Part shown: positions 46,920-58,027 of the stretch, one piece after another | How positions within the stretch are numbered: position 1 is the stretch's first letter | How the letters are laid out: every line of letters starts with the position of its first letter | Assembly (NCBI GenBank): GCA_029378245.1 | Contig: JARKIF010000119.1 | Coordinates: 39,410 to 103,409, forward strand | Origin: Roridomyces roridus | Lineage: Eukaryota; Basidiomycota; Agaricomycetes; Agaricales; Mycenaceae | DNA length: 64,000 bases | Direction: 5' to 3' | The notes under the pieces: model-generated | Databases searched by the model: none | What the model saw: the letters and a program-made list of their open reading frames with translations, nothing else | What the model was told of the DNA's origin: nothing | Position numbers and translations under genes: made by a program

Positions 46920-48575
46920 TTAAAATTTGAACACAGTCAACTCGCTCGACTAGATTATTCCAAAGATAAGTAACCCGCCGGTGAGGTGAGAAACAGCAGA
47001 CAGAATCACGCACACCATCATTCCCAACGACAATACGTTCCTGGTCCATGAGGAGCGTATCAAACTCTTGGTCCGTGCGCAAAAGTGTGTGGCGAAAGGG
47101 AAGGTACGTGGTAACGGGTTCCTGGAACACTCCGGCGATGGTGGTCGGTTCCAGAACCAACTTGGTATCATCGGCATCGCCAAGAATCAGACCAAAGTCC
47201 AGAACTTGCAGCTCACGCTCTTGGTCGCCGAGGAACAAGACGCGTTCGCCGTGGACGCTCCTGAGGAGATCGTCAGTTCCCATCCACCGTAGAGAATACA
47301 GAATTTGGACTCTACCAGACCCAGTGAAGACCAGTGTGTCTGGTAAGCATCATCCTGCTGCCCCGGGGTCCCCAGTTCTGCCACTCCAAATCAATGTACT
47401 CCGTTCGTCCCTCCCGCACGTACTGAGACACGTATCCCGCCAAAGTGCGATGATGGACCATCAGTCGGATATGGGGGACGTGCCCATGGGCGAGCGCGAG
47501 TCGGTATGGGATGAGGTAGATGCGGTGTTCGTTGGCGGGGGAAAATGTCCCGGGTATGGGGTGTCTGCACACAGGCCCACTGTGGATCTCGACACCGCCC
47601 GGTATCCAAGCTGGCTCCCCTTCCTGGCGGGCGCCCTCCGGCAATCGCAGTCGTGCGACGTGCACTGCACCTTCGGAAGGGGTGATCATAAAGATGTCTA
47701 GCCATCCGGAATCAGTGGAGCATATGGTAACGAAGACGCGAGGAGAGAGGAATTGGAAGTCTGGTTCGAACGTCTCCTGCTGAGCGTCCTAGGCATGAAA
47801 TATATGAGAATATGTTCGGGAGGCGCTGGGTGGTACCGACCGCAAGCAATGTACCAGTGCGCCAATCCCAGACACGAATGACACCAGGGTCCCCGTACAA
47901 CATTCCAACCACGTCATCGGCGATATGAATCGCCCTGGGTTCATAATCGTTGCCGGTGTCGACTGTAATAGTTGTGTGGCGAGCCATTGGGTGGCATTGA
48001 TTGACGGACAAGGATCGAAACGCCAGAGTGAGAGACTCGGAGCCCTGTCCCAATGTGGGATACGCACAGACTAACAGATCCTGCGTCGGGTCCATCGCCA
48101 GGCTCACCAATGTGCCAGGATTGAGGCCAAGAGCGTGCGTCGTAACCCGGGGATTTTCTTCTAATGTGACGGTGTGGATAGACTCCGTTCCGTCCTCTTG
48201 AAGCGCGAAAACTCCATCGACCAGCCTATGTTGCATGGCAGGGTCCAATGCAGCTGGCAGGTTTGCCACAGTCTTTGACGTCCAGTCCAGCTTCTCCCAG
48301 GCACGAAGATGCTTCGCAAGCGCCTGCAGTTTATCCGCCGTTGTCATCGAGCGCGGAAGGCCGCATACGAGTCCAGCCTTCCGAAGCTGGAGTTCGTACT
48401 GCAATTCCACGCAGCCGGCGATTGTCTGGTGCCACTGACGCGAAACCTGGTCAAGTCAAAACGGGGCCGTGGAGATACAATGGTGGCGCACCGCTGAACA
48501 CCTGAGTATCGTCTGCCCGTCTGTGAGCAGAAGAATGCGGCATAGAACTTCCGGGGGCACGTCCGAAAAATACAT
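46920..48575 (-). CDS. F-box domain protein
   Basis: The ATG begins MYFSDVPPEVLCRILLLTDG, a typical F-box (LPPEVL.RIL), and the reading crosses a short intron into VSRQWHQTIAGCVELQYELQ, the usual F-box second half. The long second part (AGLVCGLPRSMTTADKL ... LLVCAYPTLGQGSESLTLAF ... GVIRVWDWRTGTLLAV) resembles the beta-propeller-like C-terminus of mushroom F-box proteins. Further exons read FQFLSPRVFVTICSTDSGWL and HIRLMVHHRTLAGYVSQYV. A last short exon, joined with a GTGCGT donor in phase 0, ends SSELTVFKF. Such proteins recruit substrates to SCF ubiquitin ligases through Skp1; the substrate is unknown. The gene shares a 434-base upstream region with the divergent msrA gene. Exons between 47000 and 47400 are approximate. 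Confidence 0.8.
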
Positions 48576-49009
48576 GGTGAGAGTAGGAAGCAAGAGAGAG
48601 CACGGATCATATTTTGAAATCGACTGATCGACAGCCGAGTCGTTGGGCGCTGGCAGAGCCAAGATCTCGTGGTCGCATCCCAAATATTCTTGATAAGGCA
48701 GAGCGAAGATCTATCGAGAATTTCGACCAGCACCGGAAGTATATGCCTCAATGGCCAAAGGAGGCGGGAGTCGGGACAGCAATTGGCTGCGGGCAGCGGC
48801 GTGGTGAGAACTTACAAGGAGTCGATGGCGCCAATGATTTATGTGAGAAGAAAGATTGCACGCAACACCGAGCGTCTGGGAGGAGCGAGTGTGCATCCGT
48901 CGTGGTGGCTCTGGTCAAGAGCTTTGGGATCACATGACCATCTTTGATCTCACATGACTACCATCACTGCTTACTCCGCTCTACAACATTGCCCGCCCAT
49001 TGCCCGCCC
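48576..49009. promoter_or_regulatory. Bidirectional promoter region, F-box gene / msrA
   Basis: 434 bases separate the two divergent ATGs. No TATA box is obvious. Two TCACATGA strings (near 48931 and 48951) lie about 60-80 bases upstream of the msrA ATG and contain an E-box-like CACATG; their role is unknown. Confidence 0.4.
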
Positions 49010-49932
49010 ATGCTCAGCCGCCTACTGTCTCTCATCGTCGGTGCTCCATTTGACGCCGCTGCATACTCGACGGCCGCTCCAGCTGGTATGGAGTCCCTCT
49101 CTCCGCCCATGCCGGAAGCCATTCACACTTTTTGACGTCAGCAGCGGTCCGTGCGGAAGTGGCCACATTCGCCTCCGGTACGTCGCCGTCCTCAGGAACC
49201 ACCACAGCACTTATCTCCATCCATAAGGCTGCTTCTGGGGTACTCAACACAGTTGAGCTTGCATGGATCGACGACGAGTCCAAGCTGACTGAGCTGTGGC
49301 AGTCTTTCTCAAGCACTTCCCACCTACGCCGGAACCCGGCAAGGGCATCCTTCGCACGTCTGTCGGCTACACCGGTGGCAATCCCCTCCTCAAGAATCCA
49401 AGTTATCGAAGCGTGTGCTCAGGAACTACGGACCACGCGGAGGCGGTGAGAATTGAATTCGACCCAACGGTCGTTTCCTACGCGCAACTCGTCGGCGAGT
49501 CCAGTCTCCAGCCCTTTTAATTTGCCTACTCACTCTTTCAGTAGAGTTCTTCTATCGTTCACATGATCCTACTACCCAGAATCGCCAGGGCGCGGACACG
49601 GGCACTCGTGCGTCTTTACTGTCTCACTGAATGATGAATTCCGACTCGATTGTACCTAGAATACCGCTCAGCCATATTCACAAACTCGGAGGAGCAACAA
49701 CAGATTGCCCAACGCGTCACGGAAGAGGTGCAAGCCAAACACTTTACACCAAAGGCAAGTGTTTCTCGACGGGATCTTCGTCGACTGACGGCGGCGTCAT
49801 CTTCAGAACCGCAAAATTGTCACCGAGATCACGCCTGCGGGGGAGTGGTGGGACGCTGAGACGTACCATCAGCTATATCTCTTCAAGAACCCGAGTGGAT
49901 ATCAGTGTCCTACGCATCGCCTTTGGTGGTAG
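49010..49932 (+). CDS. msrA: Peptide methionine sulfoxide reductase A
   Basis: Reduces methionine-S-sulfoxide in proteins using thioredoxin. Seven exons give a frame of exactly 204 codons, the usual size. The N-terminus [20 protein letters not shown] could be a targeting peptide. The catalytic motif GCFWGTQ is split by an intron before its glycine (Cys codon at 49230-49232). Then come [55 protein letters not shown] and [19 protein letters not shown], ending CPTHRLWW. Two introns appear to use GC donors: 49495-49544 (GCGAGT) and 49755-49806 (AAG/GCAAGT). With any GT donor nearby the conserved frame is lost. Fungal name MXR1. Confidence 0.92.
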
Positions 49933-50867
49933 CTACCGGTGTATATGAGCCTCCGATTCTCCGTTACTGTCCGTTTGGTCTCGCTTTGATCTCATCCTCC
50001 GTTTCTGCCTGCGAATATTCGCTTTCTCTGTCTCGCTCCAAGCTCAGGCTCCCGCCCGCCCTTCGAAGTCCAACGCAACACTTAATCCGGAATCACTCCA
50101 GGGACTCGCCATCCCTCATTGCTTCTCACGTGCTTCTCGGCGACGACCCCGCGTAATCGATTTTCTACATCGAAAACTCGTGGCTCGGCAAGGCATCATC
50201 TAGAAGTTCCACAATCTCGGCTGTGCAGAAACCAACGGCCGCGGGGTAGCGGACGTGTATTGTGCCATACCGCAGAGGTGATCTGCGGGACCTCCACGCA
50301 GCTTTACTGCCGCTTCGTGCCTGGTTACAGGCATCTCGCATCTCTGCATTTGCGTCTCTACGTATAAGAGGTAAACGCGGGACGATCTGTGGCGTATGTG
50401 GTAGTAAGTACCCGCTCTTCATTTTCATTGACTGGCAGATGTGCTTGTGCCGCCCATCAGTAAACGTCCAGGATCTTTTTAATTTAGCGGGCTGTGGCAG
50501 AGGTCACTCCACCAATACAAATATTCCGGCCTGCGTTGTCTATTGAATTTGATTTTAGCACCACTGGCGATCATGTCGGCCTTGATTCATCCCCGCCGTC
50601 GTTTTTTTCTCTGCCAAACTCTAGCCCGCTCCAGGACTCTTTGAAAACACCTCGTTGCAAACTCTGCCGCCGGTCTTTTCTTCCGATATACGTACAACGT
50701 ACGGAAATCGAACACGACTCATAGCCTCGACTGCGTGATACTGATCCCTTGGCCACGCTAACGTCGAAAAAGAACGAAGGGCGATGCTTACCCGTGTCAC
50801 ACACCGGTCTTATAATACCGACGACAGCTTCGACGTCTAAGGCCCTTCCATCCCAGCTCCGCCCACT
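49933..50867. other. Intergenic, no gene seen
   Basis: The 3' flank of msrA and the promoter region of the membrane protein gene. No motif-bearing frame. A pyrimidine-rich stretch precedes the next ATG. Confidence 0.4.
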
Positions 50868-52333
50868 ATGGACATGGTCTCCTCCTCTTCCCGGTACCGC
50901 ACGCTGCTCGTTCTCGGTGGGGTCCTGTTGTTGGCTGCGCAGGTCGTCGATGCGCAGGAGCAAGTTTTCGAGTGGGGATTTACGGGGGATGTGAGTTACC
51001 CGTGCGGGATTAGTTCGCCGTCCACTAACTCTTGGTCTCCCAGGGCGCAGTATCGACCTCTTTACCGGCCTGTAGTACCTTGGCGCTCGAGGCCGACGCT
51101 AGGGCGGCCAACGGCACGCCACCGTACTACATGACGGCCTTTGCGGTCCATGGAACGCCCCTCACTTCATTCGTTGGGACGGATGAGAACAATCTCTCTT
51201 GGACGGTCAGGCATCCCGTGGGTGAGTCATCGCTGGAATCTTCTTGTTCTGGTCGTCCAATGCATCCACGCAGGAGCCCAGCTCGTCCTCGGTGTCGTCG
51301 ATTCGAAGGGCATTTCCGGCGGGATCGATTCCCCTCTCTACACGGTCGTTGGTGCGTTGTATCCATTACAGTCTCCGCGCGACTTGCTGACCGATGAGCA
51401 GAGGGTTCGTCATCGGACTGCATACCTGCGACCTCGTCGGAGTCTTCCTTTACGATTACTGCGAATGTCACGGACGAACTTTCGACGTGCCAGCCTTGGG
51501 GCCTGACTATGCAGGGTGGTACGCCTCCGTACACGATCACCATCGCACCCATGAACGGCGCCAATGTCACGAATAGCACCCTCCGTGCGCAGTTTCTTAT
51601 GATCTTGTTGCGAGATTGACATGGATTTCTTTTAGGCACCGCCGATACATGGTATACTTGGATCAATCGTGCTACCCCGGGCTCGCATCTCATAGGTGAG
51701 TATTTTCGTCCAACGTTCTCATCGGCTTCTGACGGTCGCTCTAGCCGCTGCGAGCGACTCGTACGCGCGTTTCTCGTTATCCCGTAATATACGCTGACCA
51801 AGTATTTCAGCAAAGGCCGATGGGCAACCGGCGATGCATTCGTTGTGACGAAAGGATCTCAAGATACGGACTGCGTCGGCTTGGTAACAACGAGCGGGAG
51901 CGGAAGTGCTGGCACGGCACCTACGCAACACTCCAATTCCCACAAACACATCGGAATTATCGTCGGAGCTACTCTCGGCGGCGTCCTCCTCGTCGGCGCT
52001 CTCATCTTCGCCGTCGTCTTCCGCCGCCGACTCATGCATCGTCAACGCCAAACATCCCCAGAAATTGACCCGTTCTTCAACCCACCATCGTCCGTCATGG
52101 CGAGGAACGCTTCTTCCGCTCCATTGGTCATATCCGGCGACTCTAAAAGTCGCACCGCGACCGCAAGTACCGGGAGGAGCGAATTCGAGGCGGGGTCATC
52201 CTCTTCTCCGTATGGCTCCCCCATGGCCAGCCCGGGTGGTAGCACCGTCCCCCTCCCGCCGATGCACGAACAACACATCCCGAACCTCCCACCACCTCCA
52301 TATCCGAAATTCTTTGCTCACGACGCATCATAA
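50868..52333 (+). CDS. Secreted/single-pass membrane protein with Ser-rich cytoplasmic tail
   Basis: Seven exons give 386 residues with consistent phases: exons at 50868-50990, 51044-51221, 51274-51351, 51402-51584, 51636-51695, 51745-51760 (only 16 nt) and 51811-52333. The N-terminus has a signal peptide (LLVLGGVLLLAAQVVDA). The outer part carries two segments of similar design (STSLPACSTLALEA ... GTPPYYMTAFAVHGTP and DELSTCQPWGLTMQGG ... PPYTITIAPMNGA), which suggests an internal duplication with one Cys in each. After a Ser/Gly linker comes one membrane helix, IIVGATLGGVLLVGALIFAVVF, followed by RRR and a Pro/Ser-rich cytoplasmic tail. The layout is like fungal wall-stress or SKG6/MID2-type sensors, but homology is not shown. 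The family is common in mushrooms, function unknown. Confidence 0.78.
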
Positions 52334-52664
52334 TCTTGCTCACCGCGACGACGAAGCCAACAACGACGATGAAAAGCTTAGAATAGTTGCCAGCTAATTT
52401 GGATGGACTGGACTCTGTAATGAAGTTGCACGACGGACCGATTCGTTCGTTCTGTTTGATGCATTTTATCGCTATGTTCGACTACTGTATTTTAGTGTAC
52501 TTACAATTTTGTTTTGTTTCGCTCTGTGGAGCGCATGTTTAGAACATCTGTTGAAATACGAGGAGTTCACGCTCGGAGGCGGAGGAACGCATGATCCGAG
52601 ATCACCGATCCATCGCATCAATAGCACAAGCCATGACAAACATCGCTTCTTGCCTCTGACCACC

Positions 52665-52946
52665 ATGGGATCCGGCGACGACTCTCTCGACCACATCCAG
52701 CGGGCTCTCGAGCAGCGTAGAAAAGAAATCGCCCACGCCGAGGAACAAGACCGCAAGATCGCCGCGCTGCAGAAGGAATTGGATGCAGCGAACAAAGACC
52801 GCCAGCGTCTGAGGCAGGAGGTCGTATTCTGGACTATGACAGCCTCAGAGATTGCGGTGAAGAATCCAATAATTGCCTTGAAGGAGGCTGCTCTTCACAT
52901 ACGAGAGCGCCAGTTTGAAAAGCAGCGCGCGGATCTACTTACTTAG
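52665..52946 (+). pseudogene. Coiled-coil gene fragment upstream of NLR copy B
   Basis: A strong Kozak-like context (CCACCATGG) starts a 93-residue frame, MGSGDDSLDHIQRALEQRRK ... EEQDRKIAALQKELDAANK, which predicts a coiled coil. The frame stops at 52946, but sequence similar to the copy A side continues to about 53130 (QLSAGL, VRLDAM-like and GTCKTSGTNDK regions) through stops and frame changes. Basidiomycete F-box proteins often begin with such a helix, so it may be the remnant of one. Its mirror image lies at 5320-5735. Confidence 0.5.
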
Positions 52947-53911
52947 TATGCTTGCGTCAGCCGATCAGCTGTCCGCTGGTCTACGACGCGTGTCGGAGGC
53001 TCTCAACCCTGGAACCAGGTGCGTCTTGATGCCATGCGACCCCTTATTCCGTCTTATGTGCTTGAGTGGCAGCTCCGGCTCCGGGACGTGCAAGACGAGT
53101 GGCACAAACGATAAGAATAAGAATAAGCCTAGTGGCACGCCCTCCGTGCGTTCACTCCAAGTATCTCATCCATCCTGCACATTCTCACACGGACAGACCA
53201 ATCCACCCAAAAGCTCCACCGCCAACGGGAAAAATGGGCAGCAGCGAGGTGCACCCGCCCATAAAACTGGTCCAGGTCTCACTGAGGCGATACACGACCG
53301 GCTTTCGACTATCCCCATCCTTCACGACCTCACTGGGACCTCTTCAGAGCGGCAGAGCTTCACGCCAACGACGCCCGCGACATCCAGATAACTGGGAGAG
53401 GCACGGACGAGAAAGGTGCACCTCGGGTATGTCGTCTCACATATCCTCCAGTGCCGTGTAAGCTCAAGGCACGTAAAGGACTTTGAAGTCACTGTTGACG
53501 CAATCAAAGAACTCGATATCTGGTTTGTTGACCGCAACAGGCAGGATAACAGACCACGCTCAGGCTGAAGGAGGAATTCACTACGTTCCCAAATTATCTC
53601 ATACTCATCATGCTAGTATGTTCTCTCTCGTCCTGCACACTGCCAAATACTCCTCCAGTTCACACGACGGCGCTCGATCCAACGCCCAACGCGCGCCGAT
53701 GAAATTACCTGCTCTATCCTTTCCCCCCGCGCACATCTCGTCTGGTCTTTGGCGCTAGCAAGATGTTTTGCGCTGATTGCCGCACTCGACTTTGGGACTT
53801 ATCTCGGCTGCAATCCTGGTAGGGATCGACCATGCGTCCAGGGCGGCGCTCGCGGGAACAATATCATCTGATTCATCATGGCCATAAAACGCACCAGACG
53901 GACAAATTAAC
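52947..53911. other. Region between coiled-coil relic and NLR copy B
   Basis: Bases 52980-53130 and 53735-53911 match the corresponding region upstream of copy A. About 600 bases between them (53140-53735) have no counterpart there, so they were inserted in this copy or deleted from the other. Frames inside show no known motif. Confidence 0.45.
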
Positions 53912-56900
53912 ATGCCTAGTATGCCTCCCCGACAGCCCACTACTTCAGACATCCTCACAAACCGCACAGTCGTCTCTCTGAAGGCTGTCGTCCCGCTCCT
54001 CGACGAGCTGCACGATGGATTCGGACCGCCTTTCATCCAGTCAATCTCACACACGGCGCTGGCTTTGATTACTGCTCTGCAGGTAAGTCAAAGAACCCAG
54101 GTGACCCCTGTATATTCACGCCTACTAGGCCGTGCGCAAAAACAAAGACCAGTGTCTTCAGCTGACCGAAAATATCCACGCGATAAGCTACGCTATTGTG
54201 GATCTATACATGCACGCAGACCCACCCGGCACGCTTCCTCCGACGACCATGAGTCACGTAGCTAAATTTGCAGAGTGCGTATCTCATCCTCCCAGAATGT
54301 CTAGATTAAACTCCACTCTTTGATAGAACTATCCATAAAGTTCATGCGTTTGTGGAGGCACAAATGGATAAGGGCCGAGTCAAACATTTCTTCCGACAAG
54401 GCGAGATGAATGCGCTTCTGAAGGGCTGCCAAGTTGGCATGCAGGATGCGTTGGATTACTTCAAGGTGCGTCGGCATTCGTGCGGATCAAAGTCATTCAT
54501 TCATGGCTGATAGATGAAATCCGCGGCAAGCTTCGCACATGATATCGAGGATATGCAAAACCAGGCGGATCGCATGCATAGAGAGCTCCTCGAACTCGTT
54601 GCCACTCTTTCGGAAGCTACAATTTCGGACGGAGGCTCTTCCGTATGTCCTGGATCTCATCTGTGGCGCACGCTGACGAATTTTGTATGTAGATCTATCA
54701 TAAACTGAACAACTCTCAAGCGAGGTCTTCATTTTTTATCCACCTCCGGACACAGTACTCATCTGAACGCAGTTCCAAGTCCTTCTCGATGCTACCAGCC
54801 AGACCGCAGATTTTCCTCGGCCGTGATGTCGAGTTGGCGGCCATCGTACGGCTCCTTCAGCAGGAACACGCTCGAATCGTCATCCTCGGCGCAGGTGGGA
54901 TGGGCAAGACCAGTCTCGCTCGTGCCGCATTGCACGACCCCAGCTTGAGCGAAAGATTTCAGCATCACCTCTTTGTCTCTTGTGAATCGGCCAGCACCGG
55001 TATCGACATCGCTGGCATAGTCGGCGAGCATCTGGGTCTCCAGCCGGGAAAGAACCTCACGAAGCTGGTGCTGCGTACCCTCGCAGCGAGGGGCTCGTGT
55101 CTTTTGATCCTGGACAACCTCGAAACGACCTGGGAGCCACTTGAAACACGGGCTGCTGTTGAAGACTTTCTTTCACTCCTCACGGACATCCCGCATCTCG
55201 CTTTGATCGTTAGTAAACGCCGAATGATCCCGGCCTACTTTAAATACTGACCGATTTCCAGGTCACGATGCGAGGCGCTGAACGGCCCTCTGGCGTGCGC
55301 TGGAGTAGGCCGTTTCTACAACCACTGGGGCCGCTCTCTGAGGAGGCAGCGCGCACAATGTTCTTCGAAATCGCCGACGAGGACCACCACCCGACCGAGG
55401 TGAACCAGCTCCTGCAATTTGCAGACAACATGCCTCTGGCGATCGACCTCATGGCGCATCTGGTCGCCTACGAAGGCTGCGCCGACGTACTAGCTCGTCT
55501 CGAGACCGAGAGAACCGCCCTGTTGTCTGGGGGTCGGGATCGTCGGTCGAGCTTGGATGCATCCATCGCACTGTCCCTGTCGAGCGCTCGGGTTAAGTCG
55601 CAGCCCGGGGCGACAGACCTTTTGAGCCTTCTCGCGATTCTGCCAGATGGCCTCTCCGACGTCGAGCTCGGGCACAGTGCTCTCCCTATCGACGATATCT
55701 TCGCGTGCCGCACCGTTCTGCTCAGCACATCCCTGGTCTACTATGACACCAAGAAACGCCTGAGGTCGCTGGTACCCATTCGGGAATACATGCAGCGCTC
55801 GCATCCCACGCCGCGCCCTATAATTCGGTCCCTGCAGAAACATTTCTATACGCTTCTGGAGCTTCACCGCACCTACAAAGGCTCGCACCAGATGGCCAAT
55901 CTGGTGGCAGCGATCAACTCGAACTACGGCAACGTCCATCGAATCATACAACTCGGGCTTACTCGGCAAAACCCCGACCTCGCCGAGGTTATCACATGCA
56001 CACTCATCTTGAATGCGTTCAGCCGGCTGACGAGTCGCGGTTGGGACTCATTGATGGACACCGCGGAGGACCTCATTGAGGCCGATCATGGACTCCGTAT
56101 TCAATTCCTCACCGAGGTGTTCAATTCGGCTAATTCGCGACGAATCGAGGGCGCGGAGGCTTTGGTTTCTGAAGTTAAATCACATCTCGAGTCGTTGAAT
56201 GATCCATTGCTTGCAAGTGAGTGGAACTGCCATTCGTATTTGACGCTTATTGATCACCACCTAGGTCACATGTACAATGCCCTCGGAAACTACTACGAGT
56301 GGTTCACCAACAATTCTGCCTTGGGACTGCAATGCTTCGAACAATCTTTATCCCTGGCCAAAGAAGCGGGCGACCAGAATCTACAGGGATCCATTCTCAT
56401 CAACCCCGCGCTCATAACATGGACGGCAGGCGAATACGAAAAAGGCCTCGCTCTCGCCCGCGAAGCCTATTCGCTCGGCAAACTCTGCGGAAACTACTAC
56501 ACCCAGGCCAACGCACTCCGGGTTGCCGCCATGTCCTCGCAAGGGCTGGGGAACCTCAAGCAGAGTCTCGTGATGGTCGACACGGCTCGCGAGTATCTCA
56601 AATTCTGCGGCATGGCCAACGGTGCTCTCGATACGCAGTTGCGGCTCACCGAAGCGGAGGCGTACCTCCAAAAATCGGAATACTCCGAAGCGAGGAGGGT
56701 GCATACCGAAATCGGACTGGGCCTCTCGGAGGAGCAGGAAAGGGAGGATTATGCGTATGTGCTCATGAATCTCGCTCTGATTGATGTGGAGATCGGCACA
56801 AGCACGGAGGATGTTGTGCCCAGACTCGAGATGGCGCTGGGGATCCTCCAGAGCGTGGGACATTTCTCCGGCTCTCATATCACCAACATGATCTTGGGCG

Positions 56901-57421
56901 ACCTCCGGGTGAGAGAGGGTGACTTTGCAGCCGCGAAGAAACTTTTCGGGGCATGCTTGGCGTGGGGATGGACTTCGCATGCTGACGTTTCTTCTTATTG
57001 CCTCGAGAGGATGGCCGATATCGGGCGCTGGCAACCCGCTGATTTCGCCTGGACATCCAGCTCCGTGTTCGTTTACCTCGCCTTCGCGAAGAAGGTCAAA
57101 CAGAAGCTGGCTGTTTACAAGGCGATATGTTTCATGGGCGACGTATTCCTCGCTCTCGACGAACCAGCGACAGCTGAAAATCTATTCAGCATTGCTCTGG
57201 AGGCCTTCACGAGCATGGATGTTCACAGGAGCAGAGGGGACTGTATGATTCGACTAGGTGATCTAGCTTGGCGACGGGGGGATAAACTCGGAGCGGCGGC
57301 TCTATGGGGAGAAGCTGGCCCGCTGTTCACGCTATGTCAGCGGATGGAGGATGTTGCCAAGATCGAGAAGCGTCTGGCGGGTTGTGAGAAGGATCAGATT
57401 GTCGGCCTCGATGTTCTTTAG
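53912..57421 (+). CDS. NLR-like receptor: MLKL/HeLo-like N-terminus, NB-ARC ATPase, TPR-like C-terminus (copy B)
   Basis: Eight exons with consistent phases give 1,054 residues: 53912-54082, 54129-54274, 54327-54465, 54514-54642, 54693-54725, 54774-55208, 55262-56216, 56265-57421. Introns are 46-53 nt. Exons 1-4 encode the helical N-terminal domain (KNKDQCLQLTENIHAISYAI, VKHFFRQGEMNALLKGC). Exon 6 holds the P-loop GAGGMGKTSLA and LLILDNLETTW. Exon 7 begins VTMRGAERPSGVRWSRPFLQ and has LPLAIDLMAHLV-like MPLAIDLMAHL. Exon 8 is an alpha-helical TPR-like region with ALGNYYEW, YAYVLMNLALIDVEIG and GDLAWRRG. The intron at 54726 has a weak GTCTTC donor where copy A has GTATGT; the intron at 56217 is a multiple of three and its retention keeps the frame. 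Both copies look functional. Confidence 0.87.
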
Positions 57422-58027
57422 CTTCCGACCGCGTACATCCCATTCATTTCCTATGCCTCGTCCGAGGAGCCATACATACCGTGCCGAATCGCTGGCCATT
57501 ATGCTTAAAGTTCCAACTGTCAACTATCCCATAACATCCGAACCAACCGTCTGCATCTCACCCGGGGAGCCACACCGGCGGTTACAAAGGGAAAGCTGGA
57601 GGCCTTCCCTTTGGCTGGCGTTCGGTTCATGAATGGCGACGGTCGGTATACATAGTTAGTTCGAACCTTGATGGATACTCAGGGAGAAAAGATACGGTGA
57701 GTGGGCTTCCGGTGCTTGCCGTCCGTGTCAATAGCTGGAATTGCGGCAGAGAGGTGGGAATCTGGAAATAATCTCGTGGATCCTGGGAGAACTTTGAACT
57801 TTGAACATTGGGAGTAGCTTAATCAGGCACGCGTGGAGCAAGTGACTCTTCCCAATGGGATGTTCAATTCCTCGGCCGGTAGGAAGTTATACTCGGTGAG
57901 CCAAAGCTACCGTCCCGACTTCCATCTTGCAACCGAACACTAACACAGTGGTGATTGCACGCTCTTCAAAGTGTGATACAAGGTGGCCTTCAATCCATCG
58001 AACAGCCAGCACAACGCCCCGAACAGA
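57422..58027. other. Intergenic, no gene seen
   Basis: The 3' flank of NLR copy B and the upstream region of the hydrophobin-like gene. No motif-bearing frame. Confidence 0.4.

Noticed and set aside
52472..52795. Minus-strand 107-codon frame over the coiled-coil fragment
   Set aside because: It is antisense to the frame that matches the relic beside NLR copy A.
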